NCBI RefSeq assembly: GCF_004345245.1
Contig: NZ_SLUQ01000006.1
Span: forward strand, 1 to 64,000
DNA length: 64,000 bases
Direction of reading: 5' to 3'
Source: Rhizobium sp. BK251
GTDB lineage: Bacteria; Pseudomonadota; Alphaproteobacteria; Rhizobiales; Rhizobiaceae
Shown here: positions 53,970-62,855 of the stretch, piece after piece
How the letters are laid out: each line of letters opens with the position of its first letter
Numbering within the stretch: position 1 is the stretch's first letter
Made by a program: the position numbers and the translations under genes
Notes under the pieces: generated by a model
Database searches by the model: none
The model's input: the letters and a program-made list of their open reading frames with translations, nothing else
Told to the model about the DNA's origin: nothing

Positions 53970-54323
53970 GATGTTTATCCTTCAGAGAGGCTGTATGTAG
54001 CCACCCAATATATGGGCAGCGGCAAGGGCATCTGCTCGCCACAATCCAGTGGTTTCGTTCACTTCTGTTCACGTCTCGTCCCCGCGAAAAATAGCGTCGG
54101 TGATTGCTCGCGATTGGGCCCGCACGCTCACCTATATGTATTGTCAGCGGAGACGGTAATGAACGAGTGCTGAGTTCAGCAGTCCACGACCGGAGCGCAA
54201 ACTTTATACAATCCTCGTTACAATTCATCCCCAGCCCGCTGACCCGAACGGCGAGTGAGCCGCCAAAGGTCGCTTTGCCGATTCACCGTTGCCTGGCCGT
54301 GACCCGAGGCACGCACCACACAA

Positions 54324-55370
54324 CTACTGCAGAACCTTGACCAAGCCTTCCCAGGAATTGACACTCAATGCCCGGTATATGGCTTTCAGATGCTTCTTCA
54401 TCGCTTCCTTACTGATCCCGGTAGTGTCCAGATAATCGGCGCGTGAGCCGCCTTCTGCTGCGAAAAGCGCTATTGATCGTTGCAGAGGCGAAAGCGAGAG
54501 ACCGAGAATATCCTGGATCGTTCTCAGGCGTCTGGGCAGTTCCATGGCGAGTGAGATAAGAATCCGATCCTCTGCGCCTGCGGAGGTTCCGTTCATCGGC
54601 GTAGCGATCAATCGCAATCGGCCCAAGGGAATGTCAAGGACATCCTCGGCCGTCGTCGAAGTCTCAAGGCGGCGACAGAGTTCTTGCGCAAAGCGCGGCG
54701 GCAGCGTTGTCGATCCCGAGCGGCGTATGTCCTGACCAATGATTGCGCAGGCCTCCAGGAGCCGGGGGGCTTCTCCGGACATGGCAAACAGCCTGCTGCC
54801 GGTAGGATCGACGAGCATGTGACCGGGGAGATTCGATCGTTCCCATCGACCGTCAGGCAACTGGGACTCGATGGCACGTTGAAGATGGGGCTGAGCCTCC
54901 ATCAGGTAAGCTTCATCAGCGTGCGTGAATGGCTTCCGCCGTTTACGAAACAACACGACAACCGCTCGGGGACGATTTTCGACTAGGACCTTCATGTTCA
55001 ACTTGGCGAGGTGCTCACCCGCCTTCATCAGCAGACTAAAGGTCTTTGCGCAAAAATAGTCTCGTCGGGGATTCATCAAAACACTGGCGGGCCGATCCTT
55101 CTCCAGCGAGAACGACACGCCGTCTTCGAAAGGATTGGCAAAGAACCGCTCATAGCCTTCGCCAAACAACTGGGCCGCACAATCCGGCGTGCTTTCGTGG
55201 AACAGGCCTGCGGGCAACCCCTCTTCGTCCAACCAAAACAGCAACACGGCTTCTGCCCGCAGCAATTCGCGCAGTATCCCGCATACCGCAGGAGCAATCG
55301 GTCCAAGGCCTGCGCCGGCGCGGCAGAGGAGATCAAGTTCCTGCCATCTGCGTTTGCTTCGATAACTCAT
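54324..55370 (-). CDS. LuxR-type HTH regulator with N-terminal sensing domain
   Basis: This 348-residue protein has a C-terminal LuxR-like HTH: LSPLQRSIALFAAEGGSRAD, YLDTTGISKEAMKKHLKAIY, RALSVNSWEGLVKVL. The typical LuxR pattern of L-S-x-x-x-x-x-I-x-x-x-x-A-x-G-x-S, G-I-S-x-x-x-V-x-x-H-x-x-x-I-Y and L-V is met with Ala/Met replacing Thr/Val in the recognition helix. The first 220 residues look GAF/PAS-like and are unrecognised. It is monocistronic, so its target is not seen. Confidence 0.75.
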   Translation of the reverse strand: MSYRSKRRWQELDLLCRAGAGLGPIAPAVCGILRELLRAEAVLLFWLDEEGLPAGLFHESTPDCAAQLFGEGYERFFANPFEDGVSFSLEKDRPASVLMNPRRDYFCAKTFSLLMKAGEHLAKLNMKVLVENRPRAVVVLFRKRRKPFTHADEAYLMEAQPHLQRAIESQLPDGRWERSNLPGHMLVDPTGSRLFAMSGEAPRLLEACAIIGQDIRRSGSTTLPPRFAQELCRRLETSTTAEDVLDIPLGRLRLIATPMNGTSAGAEDRILISLAMELPRRLRTIQDILGLSLSPLQRSIALFAAEGGSRADYLDTTGISKEAMKKHLKAIYRALSVNSWEGLVKVLQ

Positions 55371-55995
55371 GAGCCTTACCCAAGCTGCAATGAGCCAATT
55401 GCGGACACCACGCTTCGTCGCAACAGACTCGTCTATGATGTTGAAGAAACGATAGAAAGGCGGAGATTCACGATCAATTCACGATGTTAAGAATGACATA
55501 TATTTGAGTATCTGAGGTCGCACGCGTCCCAGCGAAATATTGAGGAAAGGGGCCTCAGGTTTCAAAGCTGACTTCCCCCTGAATCCAGGTACTTCGCGGT
55601 CGAAGTCACATAGGGTCGCCGTCGAATCTCGCGATCGGTCGAATGCAATTCCCTCCCAACTCGGGGAATATTCTCGACGGCGAGAAAGCAATAAAAACTA
55701 CTTTCAAACGTTCAACCGCGACGCCCCCTCGTCGATAACGCGATTTTCATCAGCTGGTCTCGGCCTCTCATACTTTGTTGCTTGTAATTGGAGCCCTTCG
55801 CCATGTCGCCAGTCATCGCCCCGCGCGCGATACGGGTTAGAGTATTCAAAGCATGGACTTTGATGACGTGTGCCGCGGGCTTGACGTTGTCAGCTAAGGC
55901 GCACCGGTCGCCTCCCATTTGCCCATTCGGGCGACGCAATGGGATGTCGAGCCATAAGCGTCAAGTGTGACATTGCCCAGAGTTTGGAGACGTTG
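55371..55995. other. Gene-free gap before the histidine kinase
   Basis: About 625 bases without a gene I can support. An in-frame segment at 55803-55970 (MSPVIAPRAIRVRVFKAWTL...) has a signal-like hydrophobic part but no ribosome site. The GGAG before 55996 supports the kinase start. No operator or hairpin stands out. Confidence 0.4.
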
Positions 55996-57471
55996 ATGCT
56001 TGTGACCTCACGAGAATCCGACACAGTCTCTGTGCCCGAGACGAATGGTGCACGATATGGACTAACGGTGCTCGCGGTGGCGCTGACCCTGCCGGTAGCG
56101 ATCGCTCTGGATCGTCAAGGGATTCCCACGGCCTTTGCCCTTATGTTGCTCACCACCATGTTCGCGGTCTGGAGATTCGGCATCGGACCTGGTCTGCTGG
56201 CGGCCGTGCTCGCGATTTTCTGCATCCGGTTCTTTTTTCTGGAGCCCCGTCATACGATAGACCCACGCCTCCTGGCCGACGAGGGGCTCAGACGCTTCTT
56301 GCTCTACTCGGAGTCTATCCTGCTGCTCTGGTTGCTCGGATCGGCCCAGCGACGCGCGCAGGAAAAATTGAAGAGAAGCGAGCGGTTTCTTACGGACGCC
56401 CAGATGCTCAGCCGAACGGGAAGCGTCAGCTTCGTTGCTCCCGAAGGAGATGTCTTCTGGTCGGCGGAGACCTGCCGAATTTTTGGCTTTGGGTCTGAAA
56501 CCTCGCCCACGGTACAAAGGATGCTCGATCGCATCCACCCGGACGACATAGCCAAGGCACGACGCGTCTTTTACGCGCCGTCCGAGCCCAGCGACGCCAT
56601 CGAACTTGAGCACCGGATCATTACGCCGAGTGGATGCACCAAGCATCTGAGAATATACGGTACGGCAGTGCGCCATCACGACGGGCGGATTCGGGTCTTG
56701 GCCGCCATGATGGATGTTTCGGAAAGCAAGCGCATGAGCGAATCTCTCCGGAAGGCTCAGGCCGAGCTTGCTCACACCGCAAGGCTTACCACCATGGGCG
56801 AACTCGTCGCCTCCATCAGCCATGAAGTCAACCAACCGCTAAGCGCCATGAAGCTCAGTGCGCAGGCGGGCTTGCGGTGGCTTGATCGTGAATCTCCGGA
56901 TTTGGAGAGGGTCGGCGCAAGCCTCAACCGGGTCGTCGAAAACGCAAGGCGCGCCGAAGACTTGATCTCGAAGCTTCGCAACATGGCAAGAAAAGGTGAA
57001 GTTGCAGCGACACCGCTGGACCTCAACAAGATTGCCGGGGACGTCGTGGAACTGCTGCATGGTGAGGCTGCCGAGCGCGGTATTGCATGCCTGACCGATC
57101 TCGAGCCGAATCTGCCAGCCGTAAAAGGTGACGAAGTCCAGTTGCAGCAGGTCGTCGTGAATTTCATGATGAACGCCTTTGACGCAATGGCAGCGGTCAC
57201 TGGCGAGGATCGCCAGATAACCATTCGATCGCGTCGTCGCGCCGCCAGTGTTGAGCTTGAAGTAACAGACGGCGGCCCGGGCATAGAAGCCGGCATGCAG
57301 GATCGGCTCTTCGACGCCTTTTTCACGACGAAGAGCCACGGAATGGGCATGGGCTTGTCGATCTGTCGCTCAATTGTCGAGGCGCACGACGGCAAAATCG
57401 AGGCCTTCAATAACGAATATCGCGGAGCGACGTTTCGGATTTCCCTGCCACAGATGTCGGTGGGGAATTAG
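55996..57471 (+). CDS. PAS-domain sensor histidine kinase
   Basis: This 491-residue protein starts at ATG 55996 (GTTTGGAGACGTTG upstream). It has an N-terminal membrane domain with three to four TM helices of the DUF4118/KdpD type (IGPGLLAAVLAIFCIRFFFLEP), a PAS domain (about 120-240) of the RTGSVSFVAPEGDVFWSAET...IHPDDIAKA type, and a FixL/HWE-unlike HisKA domain with H-box MGELVASISHEVNQPLSAMK. The HATPase has the N-box NFMMNAFDAM, G1 DGGPGIE, F box FDAFFTTKSHGMGMGLSICRSI and G2. No response regulator lies beside it, so it is an orphan kinase. The PAS could sense a ligand or redox state. Confidence 0.92.
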   Translation: MLVTSRESDTVSVPETNGARYGLTVLAVALTLPVAIALDRQGIPTAFALMLLTTMFAVWRFGIGPGLLAAVLAIFCIRFFFLEPRHTIDPRLLADEGLRRFLLYSESILLLWLLGSAQRRAQEKLKRSERFLTDAQMLSRTGSVSFVAPEGDVFWSAETCRIFGFGSETSPTVQRMLDRIHPDDIAKARRVFYAPSEPSDAIELEHRIITPSGCTKHLRIYGTAVRHHDGRIRVLAAMMDVSESKRMSESLRKAQAELAHTARLTTMGELVASISHEVNQPLSAMKLSAQAGLRWLDRESPDLERVGASLNRVVENARRAEDLISKLRNMARKGEVAATPLDLNKIAGDVVELLHGEAAERGIACLTDLEPNLPAVKGDEVQLQQVVVNFMMNAFDAMAAVTGEDRQITIRSRRRAASVELEVTDGGPGIEAGMQDRLFDAFFTTKSHGMGMGLSICRSIVEAHDGKIEAFNNEYRGATFRISLPQMSVGN

Positions 57472-57530
57472 TGGTTGCCAGCACGTACGGCAACGATCAA
57501 TGCAACTAGATGAGCAATGTGAGGTGAACA

Positions 57531-57740
57531 TTGGCGACAGGCAAAGTTAAGTGGTTCAATCAGGAAAAGGGCTTCGGGTTCATTACACCGGATGACGGAA
57601 GTTCCGACGTCTTTCTGCACATCACAGCCGCGCACCGGGGCGGCATCGACGCTGTAACCGAAGGAATGCAGCTAGCGTTTGAGGTTGCGCAGGATCGCCG
57701 CACCGGAAAGACGTCAGCGGACAGCGTGCGAGCAATTTGA
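57531..57740 (+). CDS. cspA: Cold-shock domain protein
   Basis: This 69-residue CspA-family protein has a TTG start at 57531 with GAGGTGAACA upstream. RNP1 is KGFGFI, RNP2 is VFLHI, and the start is TGKVKWFNQEKGFGFITPDD. The C-terminus GKTSADSVRAI is the usual basic-acidic close. It binds ssDNA/RNA and acts as an RNA chaperone under cold or other stress. The 58 bases before it follow the histidine kinase stop; co-transcription is possible. Confidence 0.95.
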   Translation: MATGKVKWFNQEKGFGFITPDDGSSDVFLHITAAHRGGIDAVTEGMQLAFEVAQDRRTGKTSADSVRAI

Positions 57741-57762
57741 CGGCGACTTGGGTTTCCAGAAT

Positions 57763-57793
57763 GAAGCGGCCTTTCACCCAGATGGGCCGCTTC
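57763..57793 (+). terminator. Hairpin after the cold-shock gene
   Basis: GAAGCGGCC (57763-57771) and GGCCGCTTC (57785-57793) form a perfect 9-base stem with a 13-base loop shortly after the stop at 57740. There is no clear T-run, so termination is inferred only from position. Confidence 0.5.
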
Positions 57794-58093
57794 CCTCGGC
57801 AACACGAGATGCGCGTTGCGCCAGCGACGATAGGTCGGATGGAACCGCAGAAGATCGGTCAAAGCCCAGATCGTCGACCTCGACCCACTTATTTGATCAT
57901 GGCCGCGTCAAAATTTTCGATTCGCAATGCCATGCAATGAACTGTTGACGGCGCAAGCGAAATCACGCGACCGCCGCGCCCCCAATCCCGCAAAAGGGGT
58001 CATCGGATCGGCGCCGCGAAGTTCGTGGTTTTCATGCAGCGGACCATCAGACAAACCGCAAAACGCACCAATGGCTCGGCAACGAGGCTGACA
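57794..58093. other. Gap after the cold-shock gene
   Basis: About 300 bases with no recognised gene. Frames are short and inconsistent, and no operator was seen. Confidence 0.4.
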
Positions 58094-58195
58094 ATGAATC
58101 CGAAACTATTATTCATACTTGTACTAACCGTGACCCTTGGCAGTGTCGCTGGAGCAGCGATCAGCATGGCCGACCTGCTTCACGTTTCATGGTGA
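58094..58195 (+). CDS. Possible small membrane peptide
   Basis: A 33-codon frame, MNPKLLFILVLTVTLGSVAG then AAISMADLLHVSW, with GAGG 9 bases upstream. A single hydrophobic segment with a helix-capping end suggests a TM or signal-like peptide. It might be a small membrane peptide or chance; there is no family to compare. Confidence 0.35.
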   Translation: MNPKLLFILVLTVTLGSVAGAAISMADLLHVSW

Positions 58196-58473
58196 CGCAA
58201 TAGACGTATCCCCGCCGTCGCTTGATCGACGACTTGGTTTGCACGCGTAGCGGGCCGCGATGCAGTGGCCACGCCGCCAGCGAGGGACTGATGAGGGAGA
58301 ATATGCATCTTAGGCTTCCTTCTGTTCGTTCTACGTCAGCTTTTAGGAAGCGACGAATTGCGATGACCGCGGTCGTTTCAATGAGCGGCCTTTATGGCGG
58401 CCGACAATGGTTTGCCGGCCGCTTGCTTTGATCATTGAGGGAGATTGGCCCCTAGCGGCTGAGCGACGTGATG

Positions 58474-59619
58474 TTACCGCTCTGCCTCAGACGTTCTCGA
58501 GCCTGAGGACGGCGGCAGAAGCGCACGGGTCAACGGTGCGTATGTCTTGCGATACAACGCGTTACCGAACAGTCGCAGCACTGCATTCCGCAGGGCGCGT
58601 GAACTGTTCCTAAGCTTGTCGCGGTCTTGCGACTTCTTCTGCACCCATGCGATCCGTTCGATACGCGCGTCGTGAAACCGTTGGAGAGCCTCTTCAATCT
58701 GTCCCGGCCGCGACAGCATCTCCGCCAGCACAATCGCGTCTTCGATAGCCATGCCCGCTCCCTGTGCCATGCTGGGAGAGGACGCATGGCCGGCGTCGCC
58801 AATAAGAATAAGGCCATCCTTGATCCAGCGTTTTGCTGGGACTTCCTGCAACTTGGCGCGATGGATGCGGGTCTCGGGATCAAGGGCGGCGACGACTGCG
58901 CCAAGTGGACCGCGGAAATCGCAGAAGAGGCGCTTGAGGGTGGCGAGGGAGCCGTCGCCGAACTCGTCAGTGCCGCAGTCCGCGTAGATGTATGTTTCGC
59001 TTTTACTGATCGGTATGCCCAGCAGCGTGCGCCCTTTGCCGAGCATCGCCGTCCAGCCGACAATCTCGCCATTGTTCGGAACGACGAGCCGCCAACAGGA
59101 GATGCCAACCTCGCGAGCTTCATCGGCGCCGAACGCCATGTTTCGAAGCAGCGAGTTGACCCCCGCCGCACCAATTACCAAATCGTATTTCTCTTCACGA
59201 CCGTCGGAAAACCGAACAATTCGCCTGTCCGCGCGAGAGGCGATCGAGGTGACCTCCAGGCCGTACCTGACGGCGCCCGGATCCAATGATTTCTGCAGGA
59301 CGTCAACCAGTGACTGTCGTGAAAGGGCCAGACACGGACCGCAGTTCTTCCACACGTCGTCGGTGCGCACGTGGTTGAGAACGGCTCCTGACGAGGACAA
59401 AATCCGTTGCGTCGCAATCGGATAGGCGAGGGACCTTGTCTCGTCCAGCAATCCCAGGTCGCCGAGCGCCCGCGAGGCGTTCCCGAGGAGGAAGATACCT
59501 GCTCCTTCCGTCGGAGGCTCCTGCCGCCGCTCGATGACGTCGCATTCCAACCCCTTCAGCGCCAAGGCCCGCGCCGTGGACAATCCAGCTATTCCAGCAC
59601 CGACAATCAGTATTTTCAT
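58474..59619 (-). CDS. FAD-dependent aromatic-type monooxygenase
   Basis: This 381-residue protein starts at ATG 59619 (MKILIVGAGIAGLSTARALA) behind an AGGAA. Group A FAD monooxygenase marks: GAGIAGLSTARALALKGLECDVIER (G-x-G-x-x-G), the GAGIFLLGNASRALGDLGLLD substrate-loop, DLVIGAAGVNSLLR (D-G-like), and LILIGDAGHASSPSMAQGAGMAIEDAIVLAEML (GD motif). Similar enzymes hydroxylate aromatics or inactivate antibiotics such as tetracyclines or rifamycins. It shares its strand with a glycosyltransferase gene upstream, separated by about 210 bases. Confidence 0.93.
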   Translation of the reverse strand: MKILIVGAGIAGLSTARALALKGLECDVIERRQEPPTEGAGIFLLGNASRALGDLGLLDETRSLAYPIATQRILSSSGAVLNHVRTDDVWKNCGPCLALSRQSLVDVLQKSLDPGAVRYGLEVTSIASRADRRIVRFSDGREEKYDLVIGAAGVNSLLRNMAFGADEAREVGISCWRLVVPNNGEIVGWTAMLGKGRTLLGIPISKSETYIYADCGTDEFGDGSLATLKRLFCDFRGPLGAVVAALDPETRIHRAKLQEVPAKRWIKDGLILIGDAGHASSPSMAQGAGMAIEDAIVLAEMLSRPGQIEEALQRFHDARIERIAWVQKKSQDRDKLRNSSRALRNAVLRLFGNALYRKTYAPLTRALLPPSSGSRTSEAER

Positions 59620-59831
59620 CGACAATTCCTGCGTAGGTTATTCGCGGTTGAGTCGAATCCGCGCATCTGGGTCTTTAGATGATCCGAGCCGCTTCCCGAC
59701 GGTCAGCTCGCGCGCTAAACGGGATTTTCCGGTTTCAAATGCAACACGAGGCCTTGCCGGCAGATAAAGCTCCTCAACGAACCCTGTCGCAGCGGAGCTC
59801 GCCTCAAATCGATGTGGGGCGGGCGACGGCG

Positions 59832-61151
59832 CTAGACTGTATGTCCCGCCCGCGCTTCTTCTTTTTGTGCCACGACGGTTGCAAGGCTTCTCTCGATCCT
59901 CGCCATACCGTCGATCCTGCCAAACTCATCCTGCAGCGCCTGTGCTCGGTCTCGGAATGTGCTTTCGGCAAAGATACGTCGATACGCGTCCCTGATAGCC
60001 TGCGGCGTCGGGGAGCCGGTCTGAAGGTTGATGCCCACTCCTGACCACGCAATGCGGGCGGCGACCTCCGGCTTATCTTCGGTCGATCCGGCAACAATGA
60101 TCGGCACGCCGGCCGCTAGCGCCTGAGTGACTGTTCCATAGCCACCGTTCGTGATCAGCAGGTCGATTTGAGGCAGCAGCCAATCGAATGGCAGATAAGA
60201 CGCAATGCGTGCGTTGCGTGGAATGTCACCGCCGATTGCATCGGCGTTGCGGCCGCCGGCCGTGACGATTACCAGGGTATCGGGCTCATCCGCCAGAGCA
60301 TCCAAAGTCGGTTGAACGAGCGCCTTGAAATCCTCGTTTGCCACCGTTCCTTGCGTCACGAGAACAACACGTTCGAACTGAGCGACATCGCCCGCCCAAG
60401 ACGGCAATTGTGTATTCGACGGAACTTGCGGGATCGCGCCCGTAAAGATTATGTTGGTTGCGGCAACGTCCTGCGGGTATTCGAATGACGGGACTGTCAT
60501 CTGCCAGTAGGCATCCGCTCTTAGCGTTCCGACATTGCCGAAACTTGTGCCCGCCGCGTCGATGCCGAGTTTATCGAGCTCTCGAGCATACAGGTCCTGG
60601 AGCGGCTCACGGGCCTTGGCTACGCTGGGCAGCGCCTCGTTTCGGTAGGACAATCGAGTCGCTTCATCGGTCGCAAAGGGCAGGGCGGGACCATGGGGGG
60701 CATGATCCTGACGTGGTGTGGTAAGGAAGGTAATGCCGCAGCCGATTAGGGCTGGACGCTCGTATCGCGGTTGGAACAAAAACGGGATCGCGCCAAAAAA
60801 TAGCTGCTCGTAGACGATCGCATCCGCGTCGAACGCCTCCAGCACCTGTTGCAGGCGATGATAGTGGCTCGCCATTGGACCGATGAAGAACGAGGTAAAG
60901 TCGAAAACGACTCGCTCGATGCCAGCCGAACGCTGTTTCCTCTCGGGAAAGGCGCGATCTAGATCGCTTGCATCGAAATCAACCTCTGAAGGAAACGCGA
61001 AAGCGTCTATGCCCGACTGCCGCACGGTTTGAAGCATCGCAGTGCCCGTATAGAAAGCGGCATCGTACCCGCGTTGGGAAAGTTGATGGGCAACGCCAAG
61101 CAGGGGATTGACGTGGCCGCCAAAGGGCGCTGCAGCGAAGAGTATTTTCAT
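59832..61151 (-). CDS. MGT/UGT-type glycosyltransferase (GT1)
   Basis: This 439-residue protein begins MKILFAAAPFGGHVNPLLGVAH. The GT1 C-terminal donor-binding block is LPFDWLLPQIDLLITNGGYGTVTQALAAGVPIIVAGSTEDKPEVAARIAWSGVGINL, with the N-G-G-Y-G-T and E-D-K (usually D-Q) motifs of UGT-like enzymes. Acceptors in this family include macrolides, rifamycins and flavonoids. It is the gene upstream of the FAD monooxygenase on the same strand. Confidence 0.93.
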   Translation of the reverse strand: MKILFAAAPFGGHVNPLLGVAHQLSQRGYDAAFYTGTAMLQTVRQSGIDAFAFPSEVDFDASDLDRAFPERKQRSAGIERVVFDFTSFFIGPMASHYHRLQQVLEAFDADAIVYEQLFFGAIPFLFQPRYERPALIGCGITFLTTPRQDHAPHGPALPFATDEATRLSYRNEALPSVAKAREPLQDLYARELDKLGIDAAGTSFGNVGTLRADAYWQMTVPSFEYPQDVAATNIIFTGAIPQVPSNTQLPSWAGDVAQFERVVLVTQGTVANEDFKALVQPTLDALADEPDTLVIVTAGGRNADAIGGDIPRNARIASYLPFDWLLPQIDLLITNGGYGTVTQALAAGVPIIVAGSTEDKPEVAARIAWSGVGINLQTGSPTPQAIRDAYRRIFAESTFRDRAQALQDEFGRIDGMARIERSLATVVAQKEEARAGHTV

Positions 61152-61593
61152 GGAAATGTTCTCTCTGAGCTAAATTCATTTTACTTGGAAATCGCAGGCA
61201 CCCTGGGTGCCATGGGTTGTCTTTTAGCGAGGAACGAGACCGTTAAGATTGTAGAAGGCATCGGAAATTTCGGGCGTTATGCGCAAATACCCAGTGGGCT
61301 GGCTCTGGGAAGGCAGGCACGATTATTGAGAGCGAGCCTTCTGCGTATGCTTCCACGGATGGCAAACCAGCGTGACCGCGAGCTAGTCCTCGGCGTCGCG
61401 CCCGCTTTCCCGGCGACGACCAACAGCCAGATCACGCGGGGCCATGGCCGATGCCAGGCACACTCCAGAGTTGGCCACCTAGTAAAGGCGTCGCCCAGCC
61501 GTTCCGACGCACCTGGGTCATTCTCGTGATGCGTCCCGACGGCGGCGGAGTCGGTTCTTCTGAGGGCCGACAACCGCCGCCGCACGATGCCCA
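61152..61593. other. Gap before the alpha/beta-hydrolase remnant
   Basis: No intact gene was recognised on either strand. The hydrolase frame seen downstream on the minus strand may continue here in eroded form. Confidence 0.35.
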
Positions 61594-61965
61594 TTTCTTC
61601 GCTTGAGCTGCGACGCTTTCGGCGTTTCGGGCGGCGTCCATGATCACCGCTGCAACCCGTTTTGGACAAGCTTCAAACACATCATGGCCGACGCCATCGA
61701 TGATGGTCGTGTGACTGTTGGCGCGAGCATATTACCAGCGCTCGAGATCGGGATTGATGATCTTGTCATCGGCGGCAACGATTGCCCAGCTCGGCTTTGT
61801 CTTCCAGGCGGCCGCAGTCAGCGGCGTGGTGAAGACTTGGACTGCAGCCGGCACCTGGGAGCGCGCCATGAACTCTGCTCGCGCGGCCGGCAGGTTCGGC
61901 GCAAACAGTTTCCGAAACAAAGCTGGGTCCAGATAAGTGAAATTGTCGGGTGTCTGCTTGATGGA
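61594..61965 (-). pseudogene. Alpha/beta hydrolase with in-frame stop (C-terminal part)
   Basis: A single frame runs SIKQTPDNFTYLDPALFRKL, FAPNLPAARAEFMARSQVPA, TTPLTAAAWKTKPSWAIVAA, DDKIINPDLERW, then a TAA at 61732-61734, then YARANSHTTIIDGVGHDVFE and PKRVAAVIMDAA. That is the cap-to-core and C-terminal half of a RsbQ/haloperoxidase-like hydrolase, with the acid in VAADDKIINP and the base in GVGHDVF. The stop and the missing N-terminal half with the nucleophile elbow make it a pseudogene. Confidence 0.75.
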
Positions 61966-62119
61966 AGCGGGGCAGGATCAAATTGGCTCGCCAGTTCCAT
62001 AATAAACCTTACGCGACTTCGACAAACATCCGAGGTCGCACCGAACGGGAAATATAGGACAGCTGTGGCAAATGCCCGGCGAACACATCGCCGCCTGACG
62101 CCGGTCTTCGGCCATCGAC

Positions 62120-62590
62120 CTAGATATCGGTCCACGATGAAAAGGTAGCCGCCTGGCCGTGGCGCTTGCCGTCCTCGTCGATCAGCTGCCAGACGATGCC
62201 GTCCTCCATCCAGAAATGCCGTCCCGACTTCTTCACGCGCAAGACGCGACAATTGGCAATGAAGCCGTCGCGCGTAACGCCATCGAGCAGCCTCTGCCGC
62301 TCCTCGCGGTCCGGAGCCTCTGCGGAGAGTCTGGACGGCAATGTGACGAACTCGTCCCACGGGTATTCGAACCGTCCCTGGGCCGCCTTGTTGGCATAGA
62401 TGAAGCGCGGATCGGCATCGATATTGTGCGCAAGGACGACAAAGGGCGCCTCGTTGTAGAGCCACGAAGGTCCCTGGCCGGCGCTCACGAGCGGCCGGCC
62501 GACAAGGCGGGCGAAGCTTCTGGTAATCAGGTCGAAGAATGCCCTATCCGTGGAGAGGTCGGCGGAATTCTGTATGCTACTACTGGTCAT
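62120..62590 (-). CDS. MEKHLA-domain (PAS-like) protein
   Basis: This 156-residue protein starts at 62590 (MTSSSIQNSADLSTDRAFFD) after a GAGG. A PAS-like MEKHLA domain spans most of it: FFDLITRSFARLVGRPLV, LYNEAPFVVLAHNIDADPRF, IYANKAAQGRFEYPWDEFVT, LPSRLSAEAPDREERQRLLD, GVTRDGFIANCRVLRVKKSG, RHFWMEDGIVWQLIDEDGKR, HGQAATFSSWTDI. It lacks any catalytic or DNA-binding part and is of unknown function in bacteria. It might sense a ligand or light in the manner of PAS proteins. It is divergent from the mechanosensitive channel. Confidence 0.9.
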   Translation of the reverse strand: MTSSSIQNSADLSTDRAFFDLITRSFARLVGRPLVSAGQGPSWLYNEAPFVVLAHNIDADPRFIYANKAAQGRFEYPWDEFVTLPSRLSAEAPDREERQRLLDGVTRDGFIANCRVLRVKKSGRHFWMEDGIVWQLIDEDGKRHGQAATFSSWTDI

Positions 62591-62855
62591 GATATCCTCG
62601 ATGTCAGCCCCCGGGCGTACGGGCAAGCTTAACTAGCGCAATCCGCCGAAACTTGAACAATATGCGCAGGATCTGGCGACAGGTGCGGCTGAAAGGTCGC
62701 AGGGAAACTGGCGATCTCACGGCGGATATTGATTTCGCGCCTCCCTGCGTCATTATTCTGGCGCTCCTCGAATGCGGGAACTTTGGCCTCGGCGGCCCTT
62801 CCCGCAGCTTGGTGGCACCTCTAAGGCAGTTGCCTTTCACCAACGCGAAGCGGAC

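Noticed and set aside
55803..55970. A 55-codon frame with a signal-like segment upstream of the histidine kinase
   Set aside because: No ribosome site, no conserved pattern, and composition not distinguishable from chance.
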